The notes under the pieces were generated by a model, which worked only from the letters and a program-made list of their open reading frames with translations, made no database searches and was not told where the DNA came from. Source: an uncultured Clostridium sp. (GTDB lineage Bacteria > Bacillota > Clostridia > TANB77 > CAG-508). From it: a DNA stretch of 54,340 bases. The stretch's first letter is position 1. Each line of letters starts with the position of its first letter. Positions 26,127 through 35,840 of the stretch are shown here, one piece after another. The stretch covers positions 1 to 54,340 of the forward strand of contig CAMSWH010000008.1 in assembly GCA_947064765.1 (NCBI GenBank). Direction: 5' to 3'. Both the position numbers and the translations under genes were made by a program.

Positions 26127-27632
26127 GTGGCTAAAGTTTTAGAAGATGTATCAAGAACATTTAATGAATTTTTACTATTACCCAATTTAACAGATGAAAG
26201 ATGTGTGCCAAGCAATGTAAGTTTAAGGACACCACTTGTAAAATTTAAAAGAGGAGAAGAACCAAAATATAGTGCAAATTTACCTTTAGTTTCTGCTATA
26301 ATGCAATCAGTTTCAGGAGAGAAAATGGCGATTGCACTTGCAAGAGAAGGTGGATGCTCATTTATATATGGTGCACAATCAATAGAATCACAAGCACAAA
26401 TGGTTAGAAATGTAAAAAAATATAAATCAGGATTTATTACAAGTGATTCAAATGTTACAAGTAATACAAGTATAAGAGAAGTGATTAATCTTATAGAAAG
26501 AACAGGACATTCAACTGTTATGATAACAGAAGATGGAACAGCAAATGGAAAATTTTTAGGATTGGTTACAGATAAAGATTATAGAATATCAAGAATAAAT
26601 TTAGATGAACCAGTTTCAAATTACATGATGCCTAAAGATAAGCTTATTTATGCAAGAAAAGGAATATCATTACATGAAGCCAATGATTTAATATGGGAGC
26701 ATAAAATTAGTTGTTTGCCAATATTAGATGAAAATGAAAATCTTGATACATTAGTGTTTAGAAAAGATTATGAGTCAGATAAAGAAAATCCAAATTCTTT
26801 ATTAGATGATAATAAAAGTTTTATAGTAGGAGCTGGAATAAATACTAGAGATTATGCTGAAAGAATACCTGCATTAGTTGAAGCAGGAGTTGATATGGTA
26901 TGTATGGATTCTTCTGATGGATATTCAGTATGGCAAAAAAATACTATAGACTGGGTTAGAGAACATTATGGAGATTCTGTTAAAATAGGAGCAGGAAATA
27001 TTGTTGATAAAGAAGGTTTTTATTATTTAGCAGAAGCTGGAGCCGATTTCATAAAAGTTGGAGTTGGTGGAGGTTCAATTTGTATAACTCGTGAAACAAA
27101 AGGAATTGGACGTGGACAAGCAAGTTCTTTAATGGATGTAGTTGAAGCTAGAAATGAATATTATGAAAGAACAGGAATATATATTCCAATTTGTTCAGAT
27201 GGCGGAATTGTACATGATTATCATATTACATTAGCATTAGCTATGGGATCAGATTTTGTTATGATGGGTAGATATTTTGCAAGATTTGATGAAAGCCCTA
27301 CAAGAAAAGTAAAGAGAAATGGAACTTTCATGAAAGAATACTGGGGAGAAGGTTCAAATAGAGCTAGAAACTGGCAAAGATACTTAGAAGATCCAACAAA
27401 AAATAAATTATCTTTTGAAGAAGGTGTTGATTCATATATACCATATGCAGGAGCTTTAAAAGACAATGTTGAAATTACTGTTAGTAAAATTAAATCAACA
27501 ATGTGCAATTGTGGTGCAATAACAATACCAGAATTACATCAAAAAGCTAGATTAACATTAGTTTCTAATGTAAGTATTAAAGAAGGTGGAGCTCATGATG
27601 TTATACTAAAGGAGTATGAATCGGGTGTTTAA
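26127..27632 (+). CDS. guaB: IMP dehydrogenase
   Basis: The enzyme oxidises IMP to XMP, the committed step of GMP synthesis. The 501-residue product has the split TIM barrel: N-terminal [25 protein letters not shown], two CBS domains at about 95-215 ([13 protein letters not shown] and [13 protein letters not shown]), the IMP loop [12 protein letters not shown] with the catalytic cysteine, [25 protein letters not shown], and the flap ending [11 protein letters not shown]. It starts with GTG, supported by AGGAGG at 26112-26117. Alternatives to this start are lacking. The catalytic loop is SICITRE rather than the commoner SICTTR. Confidence 0.92.
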   Translation: MAKVLEDVSRTFNEFLLLPNLTDERCVPSNVSLRTPLVKFKRGEEPKYSANLPLVSAIMQSVSGEKMAIALAREGGCSFIYGAQSIESQAQMVRNVKKYKSGFITSDSNVTSNTSIREVINLIERTGHSTVMITEDGTANGKFLGLVTDKDYRISRINLDEPVSNYMMPKDKLIYARKGISLHEANDLIWEHKISCLPILDENENLDTLVFRKDYESDKENPNSLLDDNKSFIVGAGINTRDYAERIPALVEAGVDMVCMDSSDGYSVWQKNTIDWVREHYGDSVKIGAGNIVDKEGFYYLAEAGADFIKVGVGGGSICITRETKGIGRGQASSLMDVVEARNEYYERTGIYIPICSDGGIVHDYHITLALAMGSDFVMMGRYFARFDESPTRKVKRNGTFMKEYWGEGSNRARNWQRYLEDPTKNKLSFEEGVDSYIPYAGALKDNVEITVSKIKSTMCNCGAITIPELHQKARLTLVSNVSIKEGGAHDVILKEYESGV

Positions 27633-27657
27633 TGAAAATACATAATAGTATAATTTA

Positions 27658-27686
27658 AGTGGTAATATTTTTATTACCACTTTTTT
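27658..27686 (+). terminator. Terminator after guaB
   Basis: AGTGGTAAT at 27658-27666 pairs with ATTACCACT at 27673-27681, followed by T residues to 27686. Confidence 0.9.
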
Positions 27687-27787
27687 ATATTGACAAAATC
27701 AATAAAAGATATTAAATTAATAGTTGTAGTAACCAGTTGTTTAGATAAATGACCTGCATGGATTAATTAATTAGGAGGGTGATGTAA

Positions 27788-29632
27788 ATGCGAATGCAGT
27801 CTAACAGAAATCAGGTGATTGTATATTATAAATCACCTTTGAAAACAAGTGAAAGAATGCAAGTTAAGTTACGGATAAGTGATGAATTAGGTTTTGTAAC
27901 TGATGCTTGTGCATTGTTCAACAAATATGGAGAAGCTCCAGGAGAAGGCGGAAAATGCAACTTGGAATATAAATCAAAAGATAAAAATAAAGGTTATAGC
28001 ACATTTGTAGGAAGAATAAAATTTTTTCATCCTGGATATAGAACCTTTTATATTAGTCTTATGCTTAATGGGCAACCAAAGTGTATAAAATTTAATTTTG
28101 ATTCCAAAGAAGTTGTTATAGCGGATCCTGCAGAAGATTATGCATTTTTTGAACAATTTATTTACTTGTCTTCTTTTTCGACTCCAGATTGGATAAAAGG
28201 CGGAATTATGTATCAAATTTTTGTGGATACATTTTGTGCTGAAGAAATACCAGAGAAATTTAAAGACAAAGTAGTAGCTTGGGGAACTTATCCCAAGTGG
28301 AAACCAGATGCTGATGGTGAATTTAGAAACGACCAATTTTATGGAGGCAATTTTAAGGGAATTAAAAAAATGCTTCCACATATTAAAAAATTGGGAGTAA
28401 CTGTAATTTACTTAACACCGATACTAAAAAGTCCTAATTCCAACAGATATGCTGTTTCAGATTATTTAGAAATTGACGAAATGGTTGGGACATGGGATGA
28501 TTTTGACGATTTTAAACAAGAGGCTAATAACTATGGGATGAAAGTGATTGAGGATAACGTATTTAATCACGCAAGTTACGATAATCCACTCATAAAGGAA
28601 CACCCAGAAATATTTGAGTGGAAAGTGCCATATGCAATTCCAAAATGTTGGTGGGATTTTGAAGAATTAGTTTTATTTTTTAAGGAACATCCTACTTACA
28701 AAAGGTATTTAATAACATGGCTACTGTTTTATAAGAAGAAGTATGATGGATTAAGAATTGACGTTGCTGATAGTATTCCAGATAATATATTGAAGCTAAT
28801 TTATAAAGTATTTGGTTCATATATTTTATTGGAAGTATGGAAAAACTCAATTACTGGAGATCACAGAGGATTTTTAGAAGGAGATGAAGCAGATGGTGTG
28901 ATGAATTATCAATTTTCTAATGCTATCTATAGATGGGTGCGTTGGGGAAATTATAAAAATTTTCTAGATATTGTTGGGGGAATATATAATTTGTATCCTC
29001 AAGAGGCACTTTTGGTGTCCCCAATATTCCTATCTTCTCACGATATTCCGAGGATTCCAAATATAATGGTAAATCCATTAATGAAAGAGAGCGTGAGCTA
29101 TGAGAATGTTTGGGACATTGACAAATGTAAACAATGGCTTAATGAAGATGGCAGCTTTAATACGGTGCGGTATAGAGCATGGCAAGTAGAAAATGAAAAA
29201 CTTTCGCCAGAAGAATTTGCTTTAGCATTTGCTTTGCAGAAATTAGCAGTCTTTTTGCAATATACAATTCCTGGTCTTCCATCAATTTTTGCAGGAGATG
29301 AAATTGGAATGCTTGGTTTGAAAGATCCTACAAACAGAAAAGCGATAATGTGGGATAATATTAATCAGGAAGTATATCAATTTTATTGCGAAATTGGAGA
29401 ATTTCGAATTAAATACAGAGAGACTTTCTCAAAGGCTAATTTTAAATTTTCAATAGTTAACGAGAAATATCAGATATACAGACGTGGAAATTTAACTTTT
29501 ATTGTAAACAGGATGCCAGAAGATTTGTATATTGAAGCATACAATTTTAAAGAAAATGTATTCTCGCTGAGTAAAATTAATGAGGAACATGTTTTACCGC
29601 CGTATGGTGGAGTAGTAATTGAAGAAAAATAG
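27788..29632 (+). CDS. GH13 alpha-glucan hydrolase (neopullulanase/cyclomaltodextrinase-like), cytoplasmic
   Basis: The 614-residue product has an N-terminal beta domain (about 1-110) like CBM34 or related starch-linked modules, then a GH13 barrel. Conserved regions: EDNVFNHAS (I), GLRIDVADS with nucleophile Asp325 (II), LLEVW with acid/base Glu349 (III), and LSSHDIPRI with Asp419 (IV). There is no signal peptide, so it probably cuts imported malto-oligosaccharides or cyclodextrins inside the cell. Codon use differs from neighbours (two in-frame CGG codons and more C/G-ending codons), pointing to acquisition. AGGAGGGTGATG precedes the start. It has its own terminators. Confidence 0.88.
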   Translation: MRMQSNRNQVIVYYKSPLKTSERMQVKLRISDELGFVTDACALFNKYGEAPGEGGKCNLEYKSKDKNKGYSTFVGRIKFFHPGYRTFYISLMLNGQPKCIKFNFDSKEVVIADPAEDYAFFEQFIYLSSFSTPDWIKGGIMYQIFVDTFCAEEIPEKFKDKVVAWGTYPKWKPDADGEFRNDQFYGGNFKGIKKMLPHIKKLGVTVIYLTPILKSPNSNRYAVSDYLEIDEMVGTWDDFDDFKQEANNYGMKVIEDNVFNHASYDNPLIKEHPEIFEWKVPYAIPKCWWDFEELVLFFKEHPTYKRYLITWLLFYKKKYDGLRIDVADSIPDNILKLIYKVFGSYILLEVWKNSITGDHRGFLEGDEADGVMNYQFSNAIYRWVRWGNYKNFLDIVGGIYNLYPQEALLVSPIFLSSHDIPRIPNIMVNPLMKESVSYENVWDIDKCKQWLNEDGSFNTVRYRAWQVENEKLSPEEFALAFALQKLAVFLQYTIPGLPSIFAGDEIGMLGLKDPTNRKAIMWDNINQEVYQFYCEIGEFRIKYRETFSKANFKFSIVNEKYQIYRRGNLTFIVNRMPEDLYIEAYNFKENVFSLSKINEEHVLPPYGGVVIEEK

Positions 29633-29653
29633 TTTTGTTAGAAAAATATTGGG

Positions 29654-29690
29654 AGGGGACCTGTCTTTAAGTCAGGTCCCCTTTCATTAA
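29654..29690 (+). terminator. Strong hairpin after the GH13 gene
   Basis: AGGGGACCTG at 29654-29663 pairs perfectly with CAGGTCCCCT at 29673-29682, with a short T-rich tail. The GGGGAC/TGTC motif resembles the REP-like inverted repeats at 11550 and 48305, so it could also be a REP half-element. Confidence 0.75.
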
Positions 29691-29701
29691 TTTAAGAAGA
29701 G

Positions 29702-29727
29702 AAGAGCGGGAGTGTCTGCTCTTTTAT
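29702..29727 (+). terminator. Second small hairpin upstream of ymdB
   Basis: AAGAGC at 29702-29707 pairs with GCTCTT at 29718-29723, followed by TTATATT. Confidence 0.5.
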
Positions 29728-29848
29728 ATTGCAAATTTATTAAAAAATATTTAATTTTTTAGATTTGATTAATATTAAAATTGCTTATATTGATAATTAA
29801 TAATTATTATGTTAAAATGAATATATTAAATTAGAAGAGGAGTGAACT

Positions 29849-30619
29849 ATGAGAGTTTTAGCAGTTGGTGATATAGTTGGAAGAGCAGGGCTTGAAAAGT
29901 TAAAAGAAGTTTTACCAAAAGTAGTGGAAGAAAATAATATAGATTTTGTAATAGTAAATGGAGAAAATGCGGCAGATGGTATGGGAATTACAGAAAAAAT
30001 GTATAAAGAAATGCTAGATTTAAAAGTAGATGTTGTAACAATGGGAAATCATACTTGGGGAAAAAAGGAAATTTTTAATTTTATAGATGACAAACATATT
30101 ATTAGACCAGCCAACTATCCAAGTAATAATCCTGGAAGAGGCTATGATATATATGAATGTAAAGATAAAACAATAGCTGTAATAAATTTAATTGGAAGAA
30201 CAACAATGACTGTTCTTTCTGAAAATCCATTTTTAATAGCTAAAGAAATAATTGATGAAATAAAAGAAGCGGTAAATATAATAATTATTGATTTTCATGC
30301 AGAAGCAACAGCAGAAAAAATAGCTTTAGGATATTATTTAGATGGTGAAGCAAGCATAGTTTTCGGAACACATACACATGTTCAGACAGCTGATGAAACA
30401 ATATTAGAAAAAGGAACGGCGTATATAACTGATATTGGGATGACAGGACCTAAGAAATCGGTTATAGGAATGGATGTAGATGCATCTTTAAAAAGATTTG
30501 CTACTTCATTACCAGAAAAATATAGAATTGCAGAGGGAAAAGCAAAATTTAATTCTTGTATGTTTGAGATTGATGATGTAACAAATAAAGTAAAGAAAAT
30601 AGAAAGAATAAATAAATAA
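29849..30619 (+). CDS. ymdB: YmdB-family metallophosphoesterase
   Basis: The 256-residue TIGR00282-type phosphodiesterase shows GDIVGRAG, NGENAADGMG, TMGNHTWG, DFHAEATAEK and GTHTHVQTADE, which supply the two-metal centre of the calcineurin-like family. In Bacillus subtilis YmdB hydrolyses 2',3'-cyclic or 3',5'-cyclic nucleotides and influences biofilm versus motility decisions. The next gene is spoVS, the same order as in Bacillus (rny-ymdB-spoVS); rny is not present upstream here. AGAGGAG precedes the ATG. Confidence 0.92.
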   Translation: MRVLAVGDIVGRAGLEKLKEVLPKVVEENNIDFVIVNGENAADGMGITEKMYKEMLDLKVDVVTMGNHTWGKKEIFNFIDDKHIIRPANYPSNNPGRGYDIYECKDKTIAVINLIGRTTMTVLSENPFLIAKEIIDEIKEAVNIIIIDFHAEATAEKIALGYYLDGEASIVFGTHTHVQTADETILEKGTAYITDIGMTGPKKSVIGMDVDASLKRFATSLPEKYRIAEGKAKFNSCMFEIDDVTNKVKKIERINK

Positions 30620-30629
30620 ATATGTAAAA

Positions 30630-30670
30630 TTCAAATTGTTAGAAAATTATATAGCAATTTGGATTTTTTT
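30630..30670 (+). terminator. Terminator after ymdB
   Basis: TTCAAATTG at 30630-30638 pairs with CAATTTGGA at 30655-30663, followed by TTTTTTT. Confidence 0.8.
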
Positions 30671-30920
30671 ATTTAATAAAAGTAATTTCTTTTTATGAAA
30701 ATTCGTCTAATTTGATATGAAAATGAAGTCGAAAAAGATAGAATAAAAAAGTATCTAGTATTTTGATATCAAAAAAGGACGAAATGCTTAGAAATACTGT
30801 AGAAAAATGGCACACGAAAGTTCGCAAAAATAATGAAAAAGTATAGACTTCCAAATTTTAATGTTGTAAAATAATCACATTGAAACACAAGATAAAATAA
30901 AAATAATAGGAGGAAGAAAA
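30671..30920. other. Leader region upstream of spoVS
   Basis: The 250 bp between the ymdB terminator and spoVS are AT-rich. AAAAGGACGAAATG near 30773 is weakly like a sigma-H -35 element (spoVS is a sigma-H gene in Bacillus), but the matching -10 is not convincing. No gene or strong fold was seen. AGGAGGAAG immediately precedes spoVS. Confidence 0.35.
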
Positions 30921-31184
30921 ATGGAAGTTTTAAAAATTTCATCAAAATCAAACCCAAATTCAGTAGCAGGAGCAATAGCAGGGTTGGTTAAAGAAAGTAC
31001 AAGAGCAGAGATGCAAGCAATAGGAGCAGGAGCTTTAAATCAAGCAATAAAAGCAGTTGCAATAGCAAGAGGATTTGTGGCACCAGCAGGAGTTGATTTA
31101 ATTTGTATTCCAGCATTTGCTGAAGTTCAAGTTGAAGGTGAAGACAGAACTGGAATAAAATTAATAATAGAATCTAGAAAGTAA
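30921..31184 (+). CDS. spoVS: Stage V sporulation protein S
   Basis: The 87-residue Alba-fold-like protein is highly conserved: LKISSKSNPNSVAGAIAGLV, then QAIGAGALNQAIKAVAIARG, and CIPAFAEVQVEGEDRTGIK. In Bacillus it affects asymmetric septation and coat assembly; homologs also occur in non-sporulating bacteria. Its position downstream of ymdB is conserved. A strong ribosome binding site precedes it and a terminator follows. Confidence 0.96.
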   Translation: MEVLKISSKSNPNSVAGAIAGLVKESTRAEMQAIGAGALNQAIKAVAIARGFVAPAGVDLICIPAFAEVQVEGEDRTGIKLIIESRK

Positions 31185-31240
31185 TAATATTAGATTATAT
31201 AAATATTAAATTATATAATTTCAAGAATTATATAAATTAG

Positions 31241-31271
31241 GATGTATAGTTTTTTACTATGCATCTTTTTT
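31241..31271 (+). terminator. Terminator after spoVS
   Basis: GATGTATAGT at 31241-31250 pairs with ACTATGCATC at 31256-31265 (one wobble), followed by TTTTTT. Confidence 0.88.
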
Positions 31272-31370
31272 CATTTTTATATTAGTAGATAAAAGAAAAA
31301 CTTTTTTATTTATATATTGAAAATTGATAAAAAATAAGATATTATTGTGAAGGTAGAAAGGTAATAGAAT

Positions 31371-32964
31371 ATGAATAATAACAATAATTTATTTAAGTAC
31401 ATATTTGCTGTAGTAGTTGCAATTTTAATTATATATACAATGTATATTATATTGCATAATAAATCTGATGTAACAAATACTTCATTAGATCAAACTTCAA
31501 CATTAACTAATATACAAACAGATTTAAGATTTGCGATTGCAGAACTAGATACTATTAATCCTTTAATTAGTAATAATAGAAATGTTCAAGAAATAACGAA
31601 AATAATTTATGAGCCACTAGTTACATTAAATGAAAACTATAAAATGGAATATTGTTTAGCAGAAGAAATTGCAAAAACAGATGATTTGAGTTATGTTGTA
31701 AAACTAAGAAAAGGAGTTTTATGGGAAGATAGAACACCTTTTACAGCAGATGATGTTGTATACACTATTGACTTAATAAAAAATGGTGGCTTTAATTCAA
31801 TATATGCTTCAAACTTAAGAGAAGTTATAGAGGCAACTGTTGTTGATGAGACAACACTTAATATAAATTTATCTCAAAGTGTACCATTTTTTGAATATAA
31901 TTTAACATTTCCAATAATGTGCAGAAAGCATTATGAAGAAGAGGATTTTTCAAGTAGTGAGAAAATTCCAATTGGGACAGGAATGTTTAAAATATCAGAA
32001 ATTAGTTCCAATGTTATAAAACTTGTACAAAATGAATATTATTGGAATACTGATAGAAAGCCAATGGCAACAGAAATAAGTATAAATTTATATGATTCAA
32101 TAGGAGAAGTTTATACAGCATTTAAAAATGGAGAAATAGATATTTTAGAGGTAAAATCCTCAAATGTTGAAGATTATATAGGAACACTTGGATATAATAA
32201 AATAGAATATAAATCAAGGGATTATGATTTTCTAACAATTAATACTGAAAATCCTATTTTATCAGAACCAGAAGTCAGAAAGGCATTAAATTTTGCAATA
32301 GATAAAAATAATTTAGTTGGATCTTGTTTAGGTAAAGGATATGTTGCTTCTAATTTTAGTTTAGATATGGGATTTTGGTTATATACTAAAGATTTAAATA
32401 CTCGGATATGATACAGAAAAAGCTGCTCAAACTTTAATTGATGCTGGTTGGGAAAGAACTGGAACAGGGTGGCAAAAAAGGGAAGAAAATGAAACTAAAA
32501 GATTAACATTTTCTATAACAGTAAATACAGATAACGAGTTAAGAGTAAAAGTTGTAGAAGCAATTAAGGAACAATTAGAAGGATTTGGAGTACCCGTATC
32601 TATAAGGTATTTATCAGGAAATAATTATGTAGATGCGATAAATAATAAAAATTATGAAGTCGCAATAATGGGTATTAGATTAGGATATTCCCCAAATCTA
32701 GTTACATTTTTCGGTAATGGAAATATAGCCAATTATTATAATGAAGAAATAGCAGAAATTATGCAAGTTGTTTCGAATACAAAAGAAGAAAATATTTTAT
32801 ATGAAAAATATGGAAGATTATATGATATTTATTTAGAAGAGGCACCGTATATTGGGTTATATAGAAATACAGAGTTGGTTGTATATAATCAAAGTCTAGT
32901 AGGAAATATAAAAGCAAATACTTTTAATATTTATCATAATATAGAAAAATGGTATAGACAATAA
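31371..32964 (+). CDS. Oligopeptide-type solute-binding protein (SBP family 5); apparent +1 frameshift at CGGA
   Basis: Two frames, 31371-32402 and 32404-32964, make a continuous protein of about 530 residues. The N-terminus has an uncleaved-looking membrane anchor (about 10-27) instead of a lipobox cysteine. SBP family 5 features follow: TINPLISNNRNVQEITKIIYEPL, the LRKGVLWEDRTPFTADDVVYTI signature region, GTGMFKISEI, then PEVRKALNFAIDKNNLV. After the junction GYDTEKAAQTLIDAGW and later VRYLS-like strands continue the fold. The family binds peptides, nickel or other solutes for ABC uptake; no permease or ATPase genes are nearby. Unshifted translation would stop two codons after CGG (codon 345), losing the C-terminal third. 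Confidence 0.8.
32400..32406 (+). other. +1 recoding site ACT-CGGA in the OppA-like gene
   Basis: Frame 0 reads ACT (32400-32402) then CGG (32403-32405), ATA and TGA. Skipping C32403 gives GGA TAT GAT and restores the family sequence GYDTEKAAQTLIDAGW. Confidence 0.72.
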
Positions 32965-33059
32965 TGCAAAAACATGTTTGTTTTCATTAAATAAAGCACA
33001 GGCATCAAAATTAGATGAAAAGCAAGTTATAAAAATTATAAAAAATTTAAAAAAATGTA

Positions 33060-33087
33060 TTGACAAAAAAAATATTAAGGATATAAT
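33060..33087 (+). promoter_or_regulatory. recA promoter
   Basis: TTGACA at 33060-33065 is 16 nt from TATAAT at 33082-33087, both perfect. The predicted start lies within the adjacent LexA-type box. Confidence 0.85.
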
Positions 33088-33089
33088 AA

Positions 33090-33101
33090 GAACATAAGTT
33101 T
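33090..33101 (+). promoter_or_regulatory. LexA/DinR-type SOS box before recA
   Basis: GAAC-ATAA-GTTT at 33090-33101 fits the Gram-positive SOS core GAAC-N4-GTTY and directly follows the -10 element, where LexA binding would block transcription. Confidence 0.6.
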
Positions 33102-33133
33102 TACAAACAGATATTTGTTAGGAGGAAAAATTA

Positions 33134-34198
33134 ATGGGAGACAATTCAGAAAAAAGAAAAGCACTAGATGCAGCAATGAGTCAAATAGAAAAACAATTTG
33201 GTAAAGGTTCTGTTATGAAATTAGGAGATTACAAATCAATGAATGTTGAAGCAATTTCAACAGGAGCTTTAAATTTAGATATAGCATTAGGAATAGGTGG
33301 TATTCCTAAAGGAAGAATAATAGAAATATATGGCCCAGAATCTTCAGGAAAAACAACTTTAGCATTACATGCAGTTGCAGAAGCACAAAAATTAGGTGGA
33401 GAAGCAGCATTTATTGATGCAGAACATGCTTTAGATCCAGCATATGCTAAAAAAATTGGTGTAGATATTGATAACTTAATAGTATCTCAACCAGATACAG
33501 GAGAACAAGCTTTAGAGATAGCTGAAGCATTAATAAGAAGTGGTGCAATCGACATAGTTGTAGTAGACTCTGTTGCAGCATTAGTTCCAAAAGCAGAAAT
33601 AGATGGAGATATGGGAGATTCGCATATAGGATTACAAGCTAGATTAATGTCACAAGCATTAAGAAAACTAGCAGGAACAATTAATAAAACAAATGCAATT
33701 ATAATATTTATAAACCAATTAAGAGAAAAAGTTGGTGTAATGTTTGGAAGTCCAGAAACAACAGCTGGAGGGAGAGCATTAAAATATTATGCATCTGTGA
33801 GAATGGATATTAGAAGAATTGAATCAATAAAACAAGATGGAGCAGTTGTAGGAAATAGAACAAAAGTTAAAATAGTAAAAAATAAAGTTGCTCCACCATT
33901 TAGAGAAGCTGAATTTGATATAGTGTATGGACAAGGAATATCAAAAGAAGGTAGTGTATTAGACTTAGCAGTTAATCTGGATATCATTGAAAAGAGCGGT
34001 TCATGGTTTAGTTATAATGGAGAAAGAATTGGACAAGGACGTGAAAACATAAAAAAATATCTTGCGGATAATCCAAAATTCATGGAAGAAATAGAAAAGA
34101 AAGTTAGAGATAACTTTAATAAAGCATTTGAAAATGCATTAGTTGATGAAGAGCATGATGAGGAAGAAGATGAAGAGCCAACTGAAGATGAAGAATAG
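33134..34198 (+). CDS. recA: Recombinase A
   Basis: The 354-residue RecA carries out strand exchange and triggers LexA cleavage. The Walker A motif GPESSGKTT lies at 67-75; [23 protein letters not shown], the [18 protein letters not shown]2 region and [17 protein letters not shown] are all present. The C-terminus is strongly acidic ([16 protein letters not shown]). AGGAGG at 33120-33125 precedes the ATG. It is preceded by a good promoter and SOS-type box and followed by a hairpin and then recX. Confidence 0.98.
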   Translation: MGDNSEKRKALDAAMSQIEKQFGKGSVMKLGDYKSMNVEAISTGALNLDIALGIGGIPKGRIIEIYGPESSGKTTLALHAVAEAQKLGGEAAFIDAEHALDPAYAKKIGVDIDNLIVSQPDTGEQALEIAEALIRSGAIDIVVVDSVAALVPKAEIDGDMGDSHIGLQARLMSQALRKLAGTINKTNAIIIFINQLREKVGVMFGSPETTAGGRALKYYASVRMDIRRIESIKQDGAVVGNRTKVKIVKNKVAPPFREAEFDIVYGQGISKEGSVLDLAVNLDIIEKSGSWFSYNGERIGQGRENIKKYLADNPKFMEEIEKKVRDNFNKAFENALVDEEHDEEEDEEPTEDEE

Positions 34199-34292
34199 TA
34201 GATAATTATTAAATTTTTATAGTATACTGCCAAAATATCTGATTTAAGATATATACTATGAGATTTCTTAATATATAAATTTGTAGCAAGCA

Positions 34293-34331
34293 GAATAAAG
34301 ATGTTCTAAAGATTATAGAACATCTTTATTC
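34293..34331 (+). terminator. 16-bp hairpin between recA and recX
   Basis: GAATAAAGATGTTCTA at 34293-34308 pairs perfectly with TAGAACATCTTTATTC at 34316-34331. The U-tract lies within the 3' arm rather than after it, so it may give partial read-through into recX. Confidence 0.7.
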
Positions 34332-34411
34332 ATAATTAATCAAGTTATTATAAAAGTAATTATTTTTAAGTAGTTAGAAAAAAAGCATTTTGAACATAGG
34401 AGATGATATTT

Positions 34412-34883
34412 ATGGAATTTATGAGCAAAGAAAAATTTGAAGAAGCTGAAAAGGTAGAAAAATTAAGAAATAAAATATTAAAATATATTTTATATAAAAA
34501 AAGAACAGAAGAAGAAGTAAGACAAAAATTTGTAGATGAAAATGAAAATGATTTAGAAGATGCTATAGAATATTTTAAAGAGCAAAATTACATAAATGAC
34601 TATGAATATATAGAAAGAGCAATAAAAGAATTTATAGCATTAAAGAATTTATCAATAAAAGAAGTAGTTTATAAGGTTTCTCGGAAAAGGAGTTAGCAAG
34701 AATTTAATAGATGAATATATTTGCAAAAATAGGGAAACTATGTTAGAATATGAAATATCTTCAGCAAAAAATATTATATTAAAAAAGCAAAAATCTGATG
34801 AAGAAAAAGAAATAAAAGAGTATTTATATAAAAAAGGTTATATGAGTGAGAGTATAGAAATAGCCTTTGACGATATAAATTAA
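34412..34883 (+). CDS. recX: RecX regulatory protein; apparent +1 frameshift at CGGA
   Basis: RecX caps and inhibits RecA filaments. Frame one (34412-34681) and frame two (34683-34883) join into about 156 residues, the family's size. The first part shows the three-helix RecX repeat (LRNKILKYILYKKRTEEEVRQKF, DLEDAIEYFKEQNYINDYEYI). The second continues GKGVSKNLIDEYICKNRETMLEYE and ends YLYKKGYMSESIEIAFDDIN. The KGVS stretch just after the junction is a known family pattern, so the shifted reading is correct. The start at 34412 is preferred to 34403 because AGGAG (34398-34402) is 9 nt from it. Unshifted translation would end four codons after CGG and produce only the first two-thirds. Confidence 0.82.
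34679..34685 (+). other. +1 recoding site TCT-CGGA in recX
   Basis: Frame 0 reads TCT (34679-34681), CGG (34682-34684), AAA, AGG, AGT and TAG. Skipping C34682 gives GGA AAA GGA GTT AGC, that is GKGVS, restoring RecX. Confidence 0.75.
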
Positions 34884-34899
34884 GTAAAGCAGGGAAAAT

Positions 34900-35664
34900 A
34901 TGAATAACAAAATATTATCACTTGAATCAAAAAAATATGAATTAAAATTAGATAATTTTGAAGGACCGCTAGACTTATTATGTTATTTAATTGACAAAAA
35001 TAAAATGGATATATATAAAGTAAGCATATCAGATATAGCTGAACAATATATTCAATATTTAAAAGAACAAGAAGAATTAAATTTGGAAATAGCTAGTGAA
35101 TTTTTGGTAATGGCTTCCACTTTATTATTAGTAAAATCTAAAGGGTTATTACCAAAAGATACTGAGGATGAAGCAGAACTAACAGAAGAGGAGTTATTGC
35201 GTAGAATTTTAGAATATAAAAAATATAAAGAAATAACAAATACATTTAGAGAGAGAATATTATTATATTCAAAAAGATTGTATAAATTACCAGATAAAAT
35301 AGAACTTCCTAAACAAACTTTAGAAAAAGAATTCACACAAGAAGATATAGTTGGAAGATATAGAAATTTAGTTGAAAGAAATGAAAGTAAGAAAAATGAA
35401 AACGCTAAAAATATTGAAAATATAGCTGTACATGATACTTATTCAGTTTCAGATAAAGTTAAAGATATTTTTAGAGAATTAGTAAGAAGACCAAAATTTG
35501 TATTTAATAAATTGTTTTCTTTAAAAGAAAAGCCTAAAGCAGAAGTTGTTACAGCTTTTTCAGGAATGTTAGAATTAAGTAGAAGAAATAAAATTAATGC
35601 AGAACAAAAAGAAATTTTTGGAGATATAATAATATCAAAAAGAAAAAGAGATGAAAATACATAA
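34900..35664 (+). CDS. scpA: Segregation and condensation protein A
   Basis: The kleisin subunit of the SMC-ScpAB condensin complex. The N-terminus has the signature NFEGPLDLLCYLIDKNKMDIYKVSISDIAEQY and the following EFLVMASTLLLVKSKGLLP. The acidic linker and the C-terminal winged-helix (AFSGMLELSRRNKINAEQKEIFGDIIIS) are present; 254 residues is normal. It begins 16 bp after recX with a weak ribosome binding site (GCAGGGAAA). The usual partner scpB is not next to it; the following gene resembles ytfI instead. Confidence 0.92.
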   Translation: MNNKILSLESKKYELKLDNFEGPLDLLCYLIDKNKMDIYKVSISDIAEQYIQYLKEQEELNLEIASEFLVMASTLLLVKSKGLLPKDTEDEAELTEEELLRRILEYKKYKEITNTFRERILLYSKRLYKLPDKIELPKQTLEKEFTQEDIVGRYRNLVERNESKKNENAKNIENIAVHDTYSVSDKVKDIFRELVRRPKFVFNKLFSLKEKPKAEVVTAFSGMLELSRRNKINAEQKEIFGDIIISKRKRDENT

Positions 35665-35840
35665 ATAATATTATTATAAATATTTAATAATTTAAAGATT
35701 TAAATATATATTATGTTTATAAAAAAGTTTATACATGAAATTACTATAAGTTAAACTTTATAATTTAGTAATTGGAAAAATTTTGTATAAGAATAATAAA
35801 AATAGAAATAATAAGAATAATTTTAAGCAGGAGAATATTT

